From Ralstonia sp. 25mfcol4.1 (lineage in GTDB: Bacteria; Pseudomonadota; Gammaproteobacteria; Burkholderiales; Burkholderiaceae), in assembly GCF_900104095.1 (NCBI RefSeq), contig NZ_FNJO01000001.1, positions 62,001-126,000 on the forward strand: a stretch of DNA of 64,000 nt. Direction: 5' to 3'. The translations under genes were made by a program, and so were the position numbers. Below the pieces are notes generated by a model that had not been told where the DNA came from, did no database searches, and saw nothing but the letters and a program-made list of their open reading frames with translations. Position 1 is the stretch's first letter. The number at the start of each line of letters is the position of its first letter. Positions 1 to 9,669 of this stretch are shown one piece after another.

Positions 1-1
1 G

Positions 2-511
2 TACCCGACACCCCTTTCCCCGCCCGAAGACCTGTTCGACCCGGCCGACTATGAAATCGGCAAGAGCGTCGGCTACCTGCTGTCGCGCGCCAAGAACACG
101 TTGTCGCAGGGCGTGGAGCAGGAGGTCAGCAGCCTGGACATGACCCAGGCCCAGGCCAGCTGCCTGATGATGCTGGCCAAGGGCGAGGCCACCACGGTGA
201 CCGACCTGGCCCGCAACCTGAACACCGATGCCGGATCGGTCACGCGCCTGCTGAGCCGCATGGAAAAGCGCGGGCTGATCGCGCGCACGCGCCGCGACGA
301 CGACCGCCGTGTGGTGGACCTGTCGATCACCCCGGCCGGCCACGCCATGGTCGAGAAGCTGCCGGCCGTGTTCTGCAATGTCATGCGCCGGCACTTCGAG
401 GGCTTCAGCCATGACGAGGTCGAGGCGCTGCGCGGCATGCTGCTGCGGATCATCGCCAACAACCGCGGCCCGGACCCCGCGGGCTGTCCATTCGAGCGCA
501 ACACAGGATAG
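2..511 (+). CDS. MarR-family transcriptional regulator (5' end outside window)
   Basis: The reading frame is open from the first bases of the window, so the true start lies upstream and at least 169 codons are visible. The middle holds a winged-helix domain of MarR type: a helix-turn-helix stretch around ATTVTDLARNLNTDAGSVTR followed by the wing with RTRRDDDRRVVDLSIT, the basic and acidic signature typical of this family. It lies 87 bp upstream of an outer-membrane factor, an EmrA-like adaptor and an EmrB-like pump on the same strand. By analogy with EmrR it is inferred to repress this efflux operon and release DNA when a phenolic or hydrophobic ligand binds. The ligand cannot be read from sequence. 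Confidence 0.9.
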   Translation, partial: YPTPLSPPEDLFDPADYEIGKSVGYLLSRAKNTLSQGVEQEVSSLDMTQAQASCLMMLAKGEATTVTDLARNLNTDAGSVTRLLSRMEKRGLIARTRRDDDRRVVDLSITPAGHAMVEKLPAVFCNVMRRHFEGFSHDEVEALRGMLLRIIANNRGPDPAGCPFERNTG

Positions 512-598
512 GCGGACCACCCACGACACCGAAGAAGAATTCCAATCGTCAGACACGCCATTCCTGAAATCGCCAGACCGCGTCACAGTTCACACCCT

Positions 599-2125
599 AT
601 GACCACCGCTCATTCTCTTTCCCACCGTGCCAGCCGCGCGGACCAGCTTCGCCGCACGGGCACGCTTGCGCTGACCGTGCTGGCCGCTGCCGTGCTGGCT
701 GGATGCGCCGCGCTGGGCAATTCGCACAGCACGCAGACCATGACCGACGCCGGCACGCTGGCCTCGCCGCAGACCTTCACCAGTGAACACGGGCAGTGGC
801 CGTCGCAGGACTGGGTCGACCAGTTCCACGACCCGCAACTTCGTGCGCTGGTGGACGAAGCCATCCAGGGCAATCCGAACCTGCAGGTGGCCTTTGGCCG
901 CCTGGAAGCCTCGCGCGCGATGGCCGATGCCACGCGTTCGGCGCTCTACCCCGGTGTGGACTTCGAAGGCAGCCTGGTGCGCCAGCGTTTTTCGGAAACC
1001 GACCTGTTCACGGGCACGCCGCTGGCCGGATCGTGGCAGAACCAGTCGCGCCTGCAGCTGGGCCTGTCGTGGGACCTCGATTTCTGGGGCAAGAACCGCG
1101 ACGCGCTGGAAGCCGCACTGTCCGATGACCGTGCGATGGAAGCCGAGACCCAGGCCGCCCGCCTGATGCTGACCACGTCGGTGGCTCGCGGCTACAACCG
1201 CCTGGCCGCGTTGTACGCGCAACGCGACGTGGCCGAACGCGCCATCGCCCAGCGCCGCGACCTGACTGACCTGTCGCGCCAGCGCCTGGCTGCCGGCCTC
1301 GACACCCAGGTGGAAACCACCCAGGCGCGCGGCACCGTGGCCGCCGCCCAGACCGACCTGCAACGCGTTGACGAGGAAATCGCGCTGGCGCGCAACCAGA
1401 TCGCCGCGCTGCTGGGCAAGGGGCCCGACCGCGGCCTGCAGATCACGCGGCCCACGCTGCTGGCCAATGCCACGCCGCAACTGCCCGACGACCTGACCAT
1501 CGGCCTGATCGGCCGCCGGCCGGACATCGTGGCCGCGCGCTGGCGCGTGGAGGCTTCGTCCAAGGACATCACCGTGGCGAAGAAGGAATTCCTGCCCGAT
1601 GTGAAGCTGACCGCCTTTGCGGGCGTGGCCTCGCTCGATCCGTCGAACCTGCTGATGAGCATGAGCCGCACATTCGGCGTGGGGCCGTCGGTGACGCTGC
1701 CGATCTTCCAGGGCGGCCGCCTGCGCGCCAACCTGAAGGGCAAGTACGCGCAGTACGACATCGCGGCGGCCAGCTACAACCAGACGCTGGTCGACGCGCT
1801 GCGCGAGACCGCCGACACCGTGACCAGCATCCGCAGCGTGGACCAGCAGATCCAGACGCAGCGCGAGACGCTGGACCTGGCCGAACATGCCTACGCACTG
1901 TCCACCACGCGCTACAAGGCGGGCCTGGGCACGCAACTGACGGTGCTCAATGCCGAAAGCAACGTATTGCAACAGCGCCGGCTGGCCACCGACCTTCAGG
2001 CGCGCCGGCTGGACCTGCAGATGAGCCTGATGAAGGCCCTTGGCGGTGGCTACCAGGAAGCCGAGGGCAGCAGCCATGGCGCATCCGGCAAGCCTGCAAG
2101 CGCGGCCCAGGGCTCGCAGGGTTGA
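599..2125 (+). CDS. NodT-family outer membrane efflux lipoprotein
   Basis: Outer-membrane channel of a tripartite efflux pump, 508 residues, the usual size for the TolC/NodT/OprM family. An N-terminal signal with lipobox LAGC puts the lipidated cysteine near residue 36. Two outer-membrane-efflux repeats follow, with the typical WWxxFxDPxL-like opening (QDWVDQFHDPQLRALV), the GLIGRRPDIVAARWRVEAS motif, and a second-half alanine/glutamine-rich helix. The ATG at 599 follows the MarR gene by 87 bp. The channel would link the EmrA-like adaptor encoded next to the outside. The C-terminus is low-complexity Ser/Ala/Gly. Confidence 0.93.
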   Translation: MTTAHSLSHRASRADQLRRTGTLALTVLAAAVLAGCAALGNSHSTQTMTDAGTLASPQTFTSEHGQWPSQDWVDQFHDPQLRALVDEAIQGNPNLQVAFGRLEASRAMADATRSALYPGVDFEGSLVRQRFSETDLFTGTPLAGSWQNQSRLQLGLSWDLDFWGKNRDALEAALSDDRAMEAETQAARLMLTTSVARGYNRLAALYAQRDVAERAIAQRRDLTDLSRQRLAAGLDTQVETTQARGTVAAAQTDLQRVDEEIALARNQIAALLGKGPDRGLQITRPTLLANATPQLPDDLTIGLIGRRPDIVAARWRVEASSKDITVAKKEFLPDVKLTAFAGVASLDPSNLLMSMSRTFGVGPSVTLPIFQGGRLRANLKGKYAQYDIAAASYNQTLVDALRETADTVTSIRSVDQQIQTQRETLDLAEHAYALSTTRYKAGLGTQLTVLNAESNVLQQRRLATDLQARRLDLQMSLMKALGGGYQEAEGSSHGASGKPASAAQGSQG

Positions 2126-2198
2126 TGGCGGCACCGGCTGACGGAAACGGCCAAAACAAGACACGACGACATATCGCAGAGATTCGAGAGATTCCATC

Positions 2199-3446
2199 AT
2201 GAGCACCAACCAGCAAGCAGCCCCCGCGGGCGACAACAACGGCAAGCGCAAGCGCCTGCTCGTCTCCCTGACCGCCGCGGTCGTGGTGGCCGGCATCGGC
2301 TACGGCCTGTACTGGGGCCTTTACGCCCGCCATTTCGAAAACACCGACGATGCCTACGTCGCCGGCAACGTCGTGCAGGTCACGCCGCTGGTGGGCGGCA
2401 CCGTGGTGTCGATTGCTGCCGACGATACACAACTGGTGACCGCCGGCCAGCCGCTGATCCAGCTCGACCGCGCCGACACCCAGGTGGCGATGGAGCAGGC
2501 CGAAGCCCAGCTGGCCCAGGCCGTGCGCGAGGTTCGCACGCTGTACGTCAACAATGGTTCGCTGTCCGCACAGGTGGCGCTGCGGGAAGCCGATGTGGCC
2601 AAGGCGCGCGACGACCTGCGCCGCCGCCAGGCCATCGCCGGTTCGGGCGCCGTATCGAGCGAGGAAATCGCCCACGCCCAGACCGCGCTGAAGGCGGCCG
2701 AGTCGGCGCTGGTTGCCGCCCGCGAGCAACTGGCCTCGAACCAGGTGCTGACCGACCAGACCACGGTGGAAAAGCACCCGAACGTGCAGCGCGCCGCCGC
2801 CAACCTGCGCTCGGCCTATCTCGCGTTCGCGCGCTCGACGATGCCGGCGCCCGTGACGGGCTACGTGGCCAAGCGTTCGGTGCAGGTGGGCCAGCGCGTG
2901 GCGGCCGGCACGCCGCTGATGGCCGTGGTGCCGCTGGATCAGGTCTGGGTCGACGCCAACTTCAAGGAAGTGCAGATCACGCATATGCGGATCGGCCAGC
3001 CGGTGGAACTGGAAGCCGACGTCTACGGCTCGAAGGTCAAGTACACGGGCCATGTGGAAGGCTTTTCGGCCGGCACCGGCGCCGCGTTCTCGCTGCTGCC
3101 GGCGCAGAACGCCACCGGCAACTGGATCAAGGTGGTGCAGCGCCTGCCGGTGCGGATCGCCCTGGATTCGCAGCAACTGAAGGACCACCCGCTGCGCGTG
3201 GGCCTGTCGATGAACGTCACGGTCGACGTGCGCAAGGAAGAAGGCGCGTCGCTGGTCAGCGCCAAGTCGGCCAGGCCGCTGCAGACCGATGTGTACGACA
3301 AGGTGGCGCAGGACGCCGACGCGCTGATCGCCCGCATCATCGCGGTCAACAACGGCGGCCGCGTGCCGGCGCCGGGCGCGGCGGGTGCCACAAGCGCGGC
3401 CAGCGCGGCTGCGGCGCGTGCGGCGGCCAAGCCCGCCCGTACCTGA
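2199..3446 (+). CDS. emrA: EmrA/HlyD-family periplasmic adaptor subunit
   Basis: Membrane fusion protein of a tripartite efflux pump, 415 residues. A cytoplasmic start rich in Lys/Arg is followed by one membrane helix at about residues 27–47, then the biotinyl-lipoyl-like half motif (FENTDDAYVAGNVVQVTPLV), a long coiled-coil hairpin (about 105–215), the second lipoyl half (APVTGYVAKRSVQVGQRVAAG) and a beta-barrel. This is the EmrA pattern. The C-terminus carries an Ala-rich tail absent from E. coli EmrA. It lies between the outer-membrane factor and the MFS pump, and the three are inferred to be co-transcribed and to form one pump. Confidence 0.93.
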   Translation: MSTNQQAAPAGDNNGKRKRLLVSLTAAVVVAGIGYGLYWGLYARHFENTDDAYVAGNVVQVTPLVGGTVVSIAADDTQLVTAGQPLIQLDRADTQVAMEQAEAQLAQAVREVRTLYVNNGSLSAQVALREADVAKARDDLRRRQAIAGSGAVSSEEIAHAQTALKAAESALVAAREQLASNQVLTDQTTVEKHPNVQRAAANLRSAYLAFARSTMPAPVTGYVAKRSVQVGQRVAAGTPLMAVVPLDQVWVDANFKEVQITHMRIGQPVELEADVYGSKVKYTGHVEGFSAGTGAAFSLLPAQNATGNWIKVVQRLPVRIALDSQQLKDHPLRVGLSMNVTVDVRKEEGASLVSAKSARPLQTDVYDKVAQDADALIARIIAVNNGGRVPAPGAAGATSAASAAAARAAAKPART

Positions 3447-3483
3447 TCGATCCGATCCGACCTGTTTGACTGGCTGACTGCCC

Positions 3484-5091
3484 ATGGCAAATTCCACTAC
3501 CGCGACGCCCGACGCCGGCGCGGCACCTGCCCCGAAGCCGGCGCCCGCCCGCCCCGCCCAGCATCCGCCGCTCACCGGCGGCAAGCTGATTCTGGGCACC
3601 ATCGCGCTGTCGCTGGCCACGTTCATGAACGTGCTCGATTCGTCGATTGCCAACGTATCGATCCCGGCCATCTCGGGCGACCTTGGCGTATCGCCGAACC
3701 AGGGCACCTGGGTCATCACGTCGTTCGCGGTCGCCAACGCGATCTCGGTGCCGCTGACCGGCTGGCTGACCACGCGCTTTGGCGCGGTGCGGCTGTTCGT
3801 GCTGTCAATCCTGCTGTTCGTGGTGTCGTCGTGGCTGTGCGGCGTGGCGCCCAACCTCGAAACGCTGCTGGCTGCCCGCGTGCTGCAAGGCGCCGTGGCC
3901 GGCCCGATGATTCCGCTGTCGCAGGCGCTGCTGCTGGCCAGCTATCCACCCGCCAAGAGTTCGATGGCCCTGGCGCTATGGGGCATGACCACGCTGGTGG
4001 CACCGATCATGGGGCCGCTGCTGGGCGGATGGATCTCGGACAACATGACCTGGCCGTGGATTTTCTACATCAACGTGCCGATCGGCATCGTCACCGCCTG
4101 GGTCACCTGGTCGATCTACCGCGAGCGTGAGACGCCCACCAGGATGCTGCCGATCGACCGCATCGGCCTGGCGCTGCTGGTGATCTGGGTCGGCTCGATG
4201 CAGCTGATGCTGGACAAGGGCAAGGAACTCGACTGGTTCCATTCCGGCGTGATCGTCGCGCTGGGCGTGACCGCCGTGGTCGGCTTCCTGTTCTTCCTGG
4301 CCTGGGAGCTCTACGAGAAGCATCCGATCGTCGACATCCACCTGTTCAAGGGCCGCAACTTCGCGGCCGGGGTGGTGGCGATCTCGGTGGCCTACGGCCT
4401 GTTCTTCGGCAACCTCGTGATCCTGCCGCTGTGGCTGCAGACCATCGTCGGCTACACCGCTACCGATGCCGGCCTGGTGACCGCGCCCGTGGGTATCTTC
4501 GCCATCATCCTGTCGCCGATCATCGGCCGCGTGCTGCCGAAGATCGATGCGCGCTGGGTGGCCACCACGGCGTTCATCACGTTCGGTGCGGTGAGCTTCA
4601 TGCGGGCCGGCTTTACCACGGGCGTGGACACCCGGGCGCTGGTGATCCCCACGCTGATCCAGGGCGCGGCCATGGCGATGTTCTTCATCCCGCTGACGTC
4701 GATCATCCTGTCGGGCCAGCCGCCTGAGAAGATCCCGGCAGCCTCGGGCCTGTCGAACTTCGTGCGGATCACGTTCGGTGCCATCGGCGCGTCGATCTCG
4801 ACCACGGTCTGGGAAAACCGCTCGGCGCTGCATCATGCGCAGCTGGTCGAACAGATCAACCCGTACAACCCGGCATACCAGGCCCAGCTCGATCACCTGA
4901 TGGAAATGGGCATGTCGAAGATGCAGGCCATCGGGCTGATCGAGCGGAACATCTCGCTGCAGGCGTCGATGCTGGGCGCCAACGACATCTTCTGGATCTC
5001 GGGCGTGCTGTTCTTCGCGCTGATCGGCTTTGTCTGGCTGACCAAGCGCGCCAAGGGCGGCGGCGGCGCCGACGCGGCCGGGGCGCACTGA
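3484..5091 (+). CDS. emrB: EmrB/QacA-family (DHA2) MFS efflux transporter
   Basis: Inner-membrane proton-driven drug exporter of 535 residues with about 14 predicted membrane helices, the DHA2 architecture. The motif LNVLDSSIANVSIPAISGDL-like start of helix 1 (FMNVLDSSIANVSIPAI) and the helix 5 motif with GPLLGGWI are typical of EmrB. The N-terminus has a Pro/Ala-rich stretch before helix 1. It starts 37 bp after the adaptor gene and ends the operon; a bidirectional terminator follows about 45 bp downstream. Substrates are unknown. Confidence 0.94.
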   Translation: MANSTTATPDAGAAPAPKPAPARPAQHPPLTGGKLILGTIALSLATFMNVLDSSIANVSIPAISGDLGVSPNQGTWVITSFAVANAISVPLTGWLTTRFGAVRLFVLSILLFVVSSWLCGVAPNLETLLAARVLQGAVAGPMIPLSQALLLASYPPAKSSMALALWGMTTLVAPIMGPLLGGWISDNMTWPWIFYINVPIGIVTAWVTWSIYRERETPTRMLPIDRIGLALLVIWVGSMQLMLDKGKELDWFHSGVIVALGVTAVVGFLFFLAWELYEKHPIVDIHLFKGRNFAAGVVAISVAYGLFFGNLVILPLWLQTIVGYTATDAGLVTAPVGIFAIILSPIIGRVLPKIDARWVATTAFITFGAVSFMRAGFTTGVDTRALVIPTLIQGAAMAMFFIPLTSIILSGQPPEKIPAASGLSNFVRITFGAIGASISTTVWENRSALHHAQLVEQINPYNPAYQAQLDHLMEMGMSKMQAIGLIERNISLQASMLGANDIFWISGVLFFALIGFVWLTKRAKGGGGADAAGAH

Positions 5092-5131
5092 CCGGCCGGC
5101 TTGCGGCATGTGGCATGCGCCACGCGGCATG

Positions 5132-5170
5132 AAAAAAGGGCATCGATTCCGGTCGATGCCCTTTTTCTTT
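5132..5170. terminator. Bidirectional intrinsic terminator between emrB and truB
   Basis: A perfect 9-bp stem (GGGCATCGA / TCGATGCCC, 5138–5146 and 5153–5161) with a 6-base loop is flanked by an A-run on the left and a T-run on the right. It can therefore stop both the rightward efflux operon and the leftward rimP–truB operon. Confidence 0.9.
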
Positions 5171-5199
5171 GGGATGCGCTCCCTCGGAGCCGGTAAAAC

Positions 5200-6138
5200 T
5201 CAGAGTTTTACGAGCCGCTCCGGCCGCAGCGCGCCTTCCCTCATCCGCGCCACGCCCAGCAGCTTGCCTTCGGCATAGACGCGCGCAAGCATTCCTTCTT
5301 CCGGCGCCTGTCCTTCGGGCAGGTCACGGTGCGCGATACGTTGCCCCTGCAGGAAACGTCCGGCCGACGCGGCATCCAGATGCACCGGCGGGCAACGCTG
5401 CAGCAGCGCGTCAACCGGCGCAAGCAGTGTCGGCCGCGCATCGTCGGCCTGTGCGTCGATCTGTTCCAGCGTCACCGCGCCTTCCAGCGTCAGGTCGCCT
5501 ACGCCAGTCCGACGCAAACCGGTCAGATGCGCGCCGCAACCGAGCGCCTCGCCGATATCTTCGGCCAAGGTGCGAATGTACGTTCCCTTGCTGCAGGTCA
5601 CGCGCATCGCAAAACGGCCATTTTCCAGGTCGACATCGAGCAGCGTGATCGCGTGGATGGTCACGCGGCGTGCCGCGCGCTCCACGGTCTGCCCCGCCCG
5701 TGCATACTCGTAGAGCGGCTTGCCGTCCTTCTTCAGCGCCGAATACATCGGCGGCACCTGTTCGATTTCGCCCGTGAAGCGCACGATTGCCGCATCGAGC
5801 GCCGCGCGGTCGCACGTTACCGGACGTTCGCTGACGACATCGCCCTCCGCGTCGCCGGTGGTCGTGGTCGCACCCAGGCGCACGGCGGCTTCGTAGGTCT
5901 TGTCGGCATCGAGCAGATCCTGCGAAAACTTGGTGGCCTCGCCAAAGCACAGCGGCAAGAGGCCGGTGGCCAGCGGATCGAGCGTTCCGGTATGGCCGGC
6001 CTTGTTCGCGCGCAGCAGGCGCTTGGCGCGCACCAGCGCATCGTTGGACGACAGGCCCAGCGGCTTGTCGAGCAGCAGCACGCCATGCACGTCACGGCGC
6101 GGCAGCCGGGGCGGACGGTTGGCTTGGGAATCGGTCAT
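5200..6138 (-). CDS. truB: tRNA pseudouridine(55) synthase TruB
   Basis: Makes pseudouridine 55 in the T-loop of tRNAs; cytoplasmic. It has 312 residues, normal for the family. The catalytic motif GHTGTLDPLATGLLPLC has its nucleophilic aspartate near residue 54, and the KLV-type motif region (SKGTYIRTLAEDIGEALG) and a C-terminal PUA-like part are present. It is the last gene of the rimP-nusA-infB-rbfA-truB operon in this window and starts about 70 bp after rbfA. No rpsO follows here: the next sequence is a terminator and a convergent operon. Confidence 0.97.
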   Translation of the reverse strand: MTDSQANRPPRLPRRDVHGVLLLDKPLGLSSNDALVRAKRLLRANKAGHTGTLDPLATGLLPLCFGEATKFSQDLLDADKTYEAAVRLGATTTTGDAEGDVVSERPVTCDRAALDAAIVRFTGEIEQVPPMYSALKKDGKPLYEYARAGQTVERAARRVTIHAITLLDVDLENGRFAMRVTCSKGTYIRTLAEDIGEALGCGAHLTGLRRTGVGDLTLEGAVTLEQIDAQADDARPTLLAPVDALLQRCPPVHLDAASAGRFLQGQRIAHRDLPEGQAPEEGMLARVYAEGKLLGVARMREGALRPERLVKL

Positions 6139-6208
6139 TGCGGGGAAGAGGTTTGCGGCGCCGGCGCGCAGGCCGGCTCGCGAGAAAACGGCAAGAAACG
6201 CCGATGCC

Positions 6209-6580
6209 TTATTCGTCGTCCTTGGCGCGCGTCGAATTGGCTTCGTTGATCAGCTTCGACATCTCGATGGCATCCTCCACCGACGTATCGTGATGGAAGT
6301 GCAGCGTCGGCACGGTATGGATGTGCAGGCGCTTGAACAACAGCGAATGCAGGTAGCCAGCCTTTTCCCGGAGGATGCCGGCCGCCACCTCGGGCTCTGC
6401 GCCGAGCACCGTGAAGTAGACCTTGGCGTGCGCGTAGTCGGGCGTCAGCGCCACCGACTGCAGCGTGACCAGCCCCAGGCGCGGATCGCGGAGCTCGCGC
6501 TGGATCATCTCGGCCAGTTCCTTCTGGATCTGGTCGGACAAGCGCAAATTACGGGAGGAGATATTGCCTTTCTTGGCCAT
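6209..6580 (-). CDS. rbfA: 30S ribosome-binding factor RbfA
   Basis: Late assembly factor of the small ribosomal subunit, binding near the 5' helix of 16S rRNA. It has 123 residues with the family's KH-like fold: the start [21 protein letters not shown], then [26 protein letters not shown], then a conserved [12 protein letters not shown] region near the end. It lies between infB and truB, the usual order. A hairpin followed by T residues sits just upstream, between infB and rbfA, and may lower its expression relative to infB. Confidence 0.96.
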   Translation of the reverse strand: MAKKGNISSRNLRLSDQIQKELAEMIQRELRDPRLGLVTLQSVALTPDYAHAKVYFTVLGAEPEVAAGILREKAGYLHSLLFKRLHIHTVPTLHFHHDTSVEDAIEMSKLINEANSTRAKDDE

Positions 6581-6611
6581 GCAAAACTTTTTGCTTTACC
6601 GATGATGTGAA

Positions 6612-6634
6612 AACGGCAGGCCGGAGCCTGCCGT
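6612..6634 (-). terminator. Hairpin with T-run between infB and rbfA
   Basis: Perfect 8-bp arms ACGGCAGG / CCTGCCGT (6613–6620, 6627–6634) with a 6-base loop, followed on the minus strand by TTTTC. It resembles a weak intrinsic terminator or processing hairpin inside the operon. Confidence 0.55.
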
Positions 6635-6648
6635 CTTTGCGTATCGCC

Positions 6649-9585
6649 TTACAGCGTACGCGCCACCTCGGTGATTTCGTACACCTCGAGCTGGTCGCCT
6701 TCCTGAACGTCGTTGAAGTTCTTGATCGACAGACCGCACTCGAAGCCCTGCTTGACTTCCTTGACGTCGTCCTTGAACCGCTTGAGCGAGTCCAGTTCGC
6801 CGTCGTGGATCACCACGTTGTTGCGCAGCACCCGGACCAGCGACGTACGCTTGACCAGGCCATCGGTGACCATACAGCCGGCCACGGCGCCAACCTTCGG
6901 CACGCGGAAGACCTGGCGGACTTCCACCTGACCGATCGTGGTCTCGCGCTTCTCCGGCGCCAGCATGCCCGACATGGCCGCCTTGATCTCGTCCACAGCA
7001 TCGTAAATGATGTTGTAGTAGCGGATGTCGATGCCGTTGTGCTCGGCCAGCTTGCGCGCACCAGCGTCGGCACGCACGTTGAAGCCGATGATCACGGCCT
7101 TCGAGGCCGTGGCCAGGTTGACGTCCGATTCCGAAATGCCACCCACGCCACCGTGCACGATCTGCACGCGCACTTCGGCGGTCGACAGCTTCTGCAGCGA
7201 CTGCACCAGTGCTTCCTGCGAACCCTGCACGTCGGCCTTCACGATCAGCGGCAGCGTCTGGACTTCGCCCTCGGCCATCTGCTCGAGCATCGTTTCCAGC
7301 TTGGCCGCCTGCTGCTTGGCCAGCTTCACGTCGCGGAACTTGCCTTGACGGAACAGGGCGATTTCACGCGCCTTGCGCTCGTCCGGCAGCACCAGCACTT
7401 CTTCACCGGCGGCAGGCACTTCCGACAGACCCTGGATTTCCACCGGGATCGACGGGCCAGCTTCCTTGGCCGGCTTGCCGTTTTCGTCCAGCATGGCGCG
7501 CACGCGGCCATAGGCACTGCCGGCCAGCACGACATCGCCGCGCTTGAGCGTACCGCTGCTCACCAGGATCGTCGCGATCGGGCCCTTGCCCTTGTCGAGC
7601 TGGGCTTCCACCACCAGGCCCTTGGCCGGGGCGTCCACCGGAGCGCGCAGTTCCAGCACTTCGGCCTGCAGCAGCACGTTCTCGAGCAGGTCCTCGATGC
7701 CCTGGCCAGTCTTGGCCGACACCGGCACGAATGGCGAATCGCCGCCGTACTCTTCCGGTACCACCTGTTCGGCCACCAGTTCCTGCTTGACGCGGTCCGG
7801 GTTGGCTTCGGGCTTGTCGACCTTGGTGATCGCCACCACGATCGGCACGCCGGCAGCCTTGGCGTGCGCAATCGCTTCCTTGGTCTGCGGCATCACGCCG
7901 TCGTCCGCCGCCACCACCAGGATGACGATGTCGGTTGCCTTGGCACCACGGGCACGCATGGCCGTGAAGGCCTCGTGACCCGGAGTGTCCAGGAACGTGA
8001 TCACGCCACGGTCGGTTTCGACGTGGTACGCGCCAATGTGCTGCGTAATGCCGCCGGCTTCGCCCGCGGCAACCTTGGTGCGGCGGATGTAATCCAGCAG
8101 CGAGGTCTTGCCGTGGTCGACGTGACCCATCACGGTCACCACCGGCGGGCGCGGCAGCAGCTCGGCATCGGTCTGCTCTTCGCCTTCCGTCACCAGCAGC
8201 AGGGCTTCCGGATCGTCCAGCTTGGCGGCATATGCCTTGTGGCCCATTTCTTCCACCACGATCATGGCGGTTTCCTGGTCCAGCACCTGGTTGATCGTCA
8301 CCATCTGGCCGAGCTTCATCATCTGCTTGATGACCTCGGATGCCTTGACGGCCATCTTGTGGGCCAGATCGGCCACCGAGACGGTCTCGGGCACGTGAAC
8401 TTCGCGCACCACCGGCTCGGTCGGCGCCTGGAAGTTGCTGCGGCCATCGTCACCGTGCTGCTTGCCGCCACGGCCACGCGGGCCGCTGCGCCAGCCGCCG
8501 GTACCGCCCGACGAATCGCCACGGGTCTTCAGGCCACCGCCCTTGCCCTTGCCACGGCTATCGTCCTGCCAGCTGCCGCCGCCCTTGCCCTTGCCACCCT
8601 TCTTGTCAGCGGTTGCAGTGGTCGTCGTGGCGGCCGGCGCGGCGGCGGTCTTCTTCTCGTCCTTCTTGACTTCGGTGCCAGCCGGCTTCACCGGCTTGTG
8701 CAGCGTGCCGGTCTGCTCGGCCTTCTTTTCCTCGGCCTTGCGCTCCGACGGTGCCTTCAGCACGCGCGGCGGCGCATTCAGCATCTGCTGGATGGCGCGG
8801 GCCTCGGCCTCGGCGGCTTCGCGGCGACGGCGCGCGGCGGCGTCCTGCTCGGCGCGTGCCTTGTCGGCAGCCGCCTTGGCGCTGTCCTGCTCGGCGCGGG
8901 CCTTGTCGGCGGCGGCCTTGGCGTCGTCGGCGTTCTTCTGCGCCTGGGCGCGTTCGGTGGCCAGACGTGCCTTGTCTTCTTCAGCCTTCTTGCGCGCGGT
9001 TTCCTCGGCGGCGTCGGAGGCTGCCTGGGCGGCAGCGGCTTCCTCGGCGGCCTTCTGGGCCAGCAGTTCAGCCTGGCGGCGCTGTTCGGCCTCCAGGGCT
9101 TCCTGCCTGGCGCGGCGGTCGGCTTCCTCGCGCTCGGCGGCCTCGCGGGCTGCCTGGGCTTCGGCTTCCTGGCGTGCCAGGGCCTCGGCCTGCTCGCGGC
9201 GCTGCTCCTCGTCGCGACGGGCCTGCTCGGCAGCCGCTTCGGCCGCCTGGGCGTCGGCACCGTCGTCGTGCGATTCGACGTCGTCGCGCTTGATCAGCAC
9301 GCGCTTCTTGCGCACCTCGACCTGCACCGTGCGGGTCTTGCCGGTGGAGTCGGATTGACGGATTTCGGACGTTTCGCGCTTGGTCAACGTGATTTTCTTG
9401 CGTGCGCTGTCATCGGCCTGACCGTGCGACCGCTTCAGGTAATCCAGCAGCCGGGTCTTGTCCGATTCGGTAATGATGTCTTCAGGCGTCGCCTTGCCCA
9501 CCCCAGCTGCCTGCAATTGTTCCAGCAGTGCAGCAGGGCTGCGGCTCAGTTCTGCGGCCAGTTGGGCAACTGTTGTGCTTGCCAT
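6649..9585 (-). CDS. infB: Translation initiation factor IF-2
   Basis: GTPase that brings initiator tRNA to the 30S subunit; 978 residues. In order: an N-terminal IF2_N domain (residues 1–55), a long charged Ala/Glu/Arg coiled region (about 95–270), a Gly/Lys/Arg-rich basic stretch (about 310–380), a second IF2_N domain (about 395–445), the G domain with P-loop GHVDHGKT near residue 487, DTPGH and TKVDK motifs, and the C-terminal barrel domains. The length and long repetitive linker are normal for Burkholderiaceae. It lies 84 bp after nusA in the usual order. Confidence 0.98.
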   Translation of the reverse strand: MASTTVAQLAAELSRSPAALLEQLQAAGVGKATPEDIITESDKTRLLDYLKRSHGQADDSARKKITLTKRETSEIRQSDSTGKTRTVQVEVRKKRVLIKRDDVESHDDGADAQAAEAAAEQARRDEEQRREQAEALARQEAEAQAAREAAEREEADRRARQEALEAEQRRQAELLAQKAAEEAAAAQAASDAAEETARKKAEEDKARLATERAQAQKNADDAKAAADKARAEQDSAKAAADKARAEQDAAARRRREAAEAEARAIQQMLNAPPRVLKAPSERKAEEKKAEQTGTLHKPVKPAGTEVKKDEKKTAAAPAATTTTATADKKGGKGKGGGSWQDDSRGKGKGGGLKTRGDSSGGTGGWRSGPRGRGGKQHGDDGRSNFQAPTEPVVREVHVPETVSVADLAHKMAVKASEVIKQMMKLGQMVTINQVLDQETAMIVVEEMGHKAYAAKLDDPEALLLVTEGEEQTDAELLPRPPVVTVMGHVDHGKTSLLDYIRRTKVAAGEAGGITQHIGAYHVETDRGVITFLDTPGHEAFTAMRARGAKATDIVILVVAADDGVMPQTKEAIAHAKAAGVPIVVAITKVDKPEANPDRVKQELVAEQVVPEEYGGDSPFVPVSAKTGQGIEDLLENVLLQAEVLELRAPVDAPAKGLVVEAQLDKGKGPIATILVSSGTLKRGDVVLAGSAYGRVRAMLDENGKPAKEAGPSIPVEIQGLSEVPAAGEEVLVLPDERKAREIALFRQGKFRDVKLAKQQAAKLETMLEQMAEGEVQTLPLIVKADVQGSQEALVQSLQKLSTAEVRVQIVHGGVGGISESDVNLATASKAVIIGFNVRADAGARKLAEHNGIDIRYYNIIYDAVDEIKAAMSGMLAPEKRETTIGQVEVRQVFRVPKVGAVAGCMVTDGLVKRTSLVRVLRNNVVIHDGELDSLKRFKDDVKEVKQGFECGLSIKNFNDVQEGDQLEVYEITEVARTL

Positions 9586-9669
9586 TCAAACCCTTTCAAT
9601 GCTCGGTTTCTACGTCGGGACAATTCGTGTGCGGAAAGCGCGTCCGGGCGTTGAACCCGGACGTGTCCC

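Noticed and set aside
6607-9654. A 1,015-codon plus-strand frame opposite infB
   Set aside because: Mirrors the codon bias of infB; its Leu/Gly/Ala runs are the reverse reading of the charged linker.
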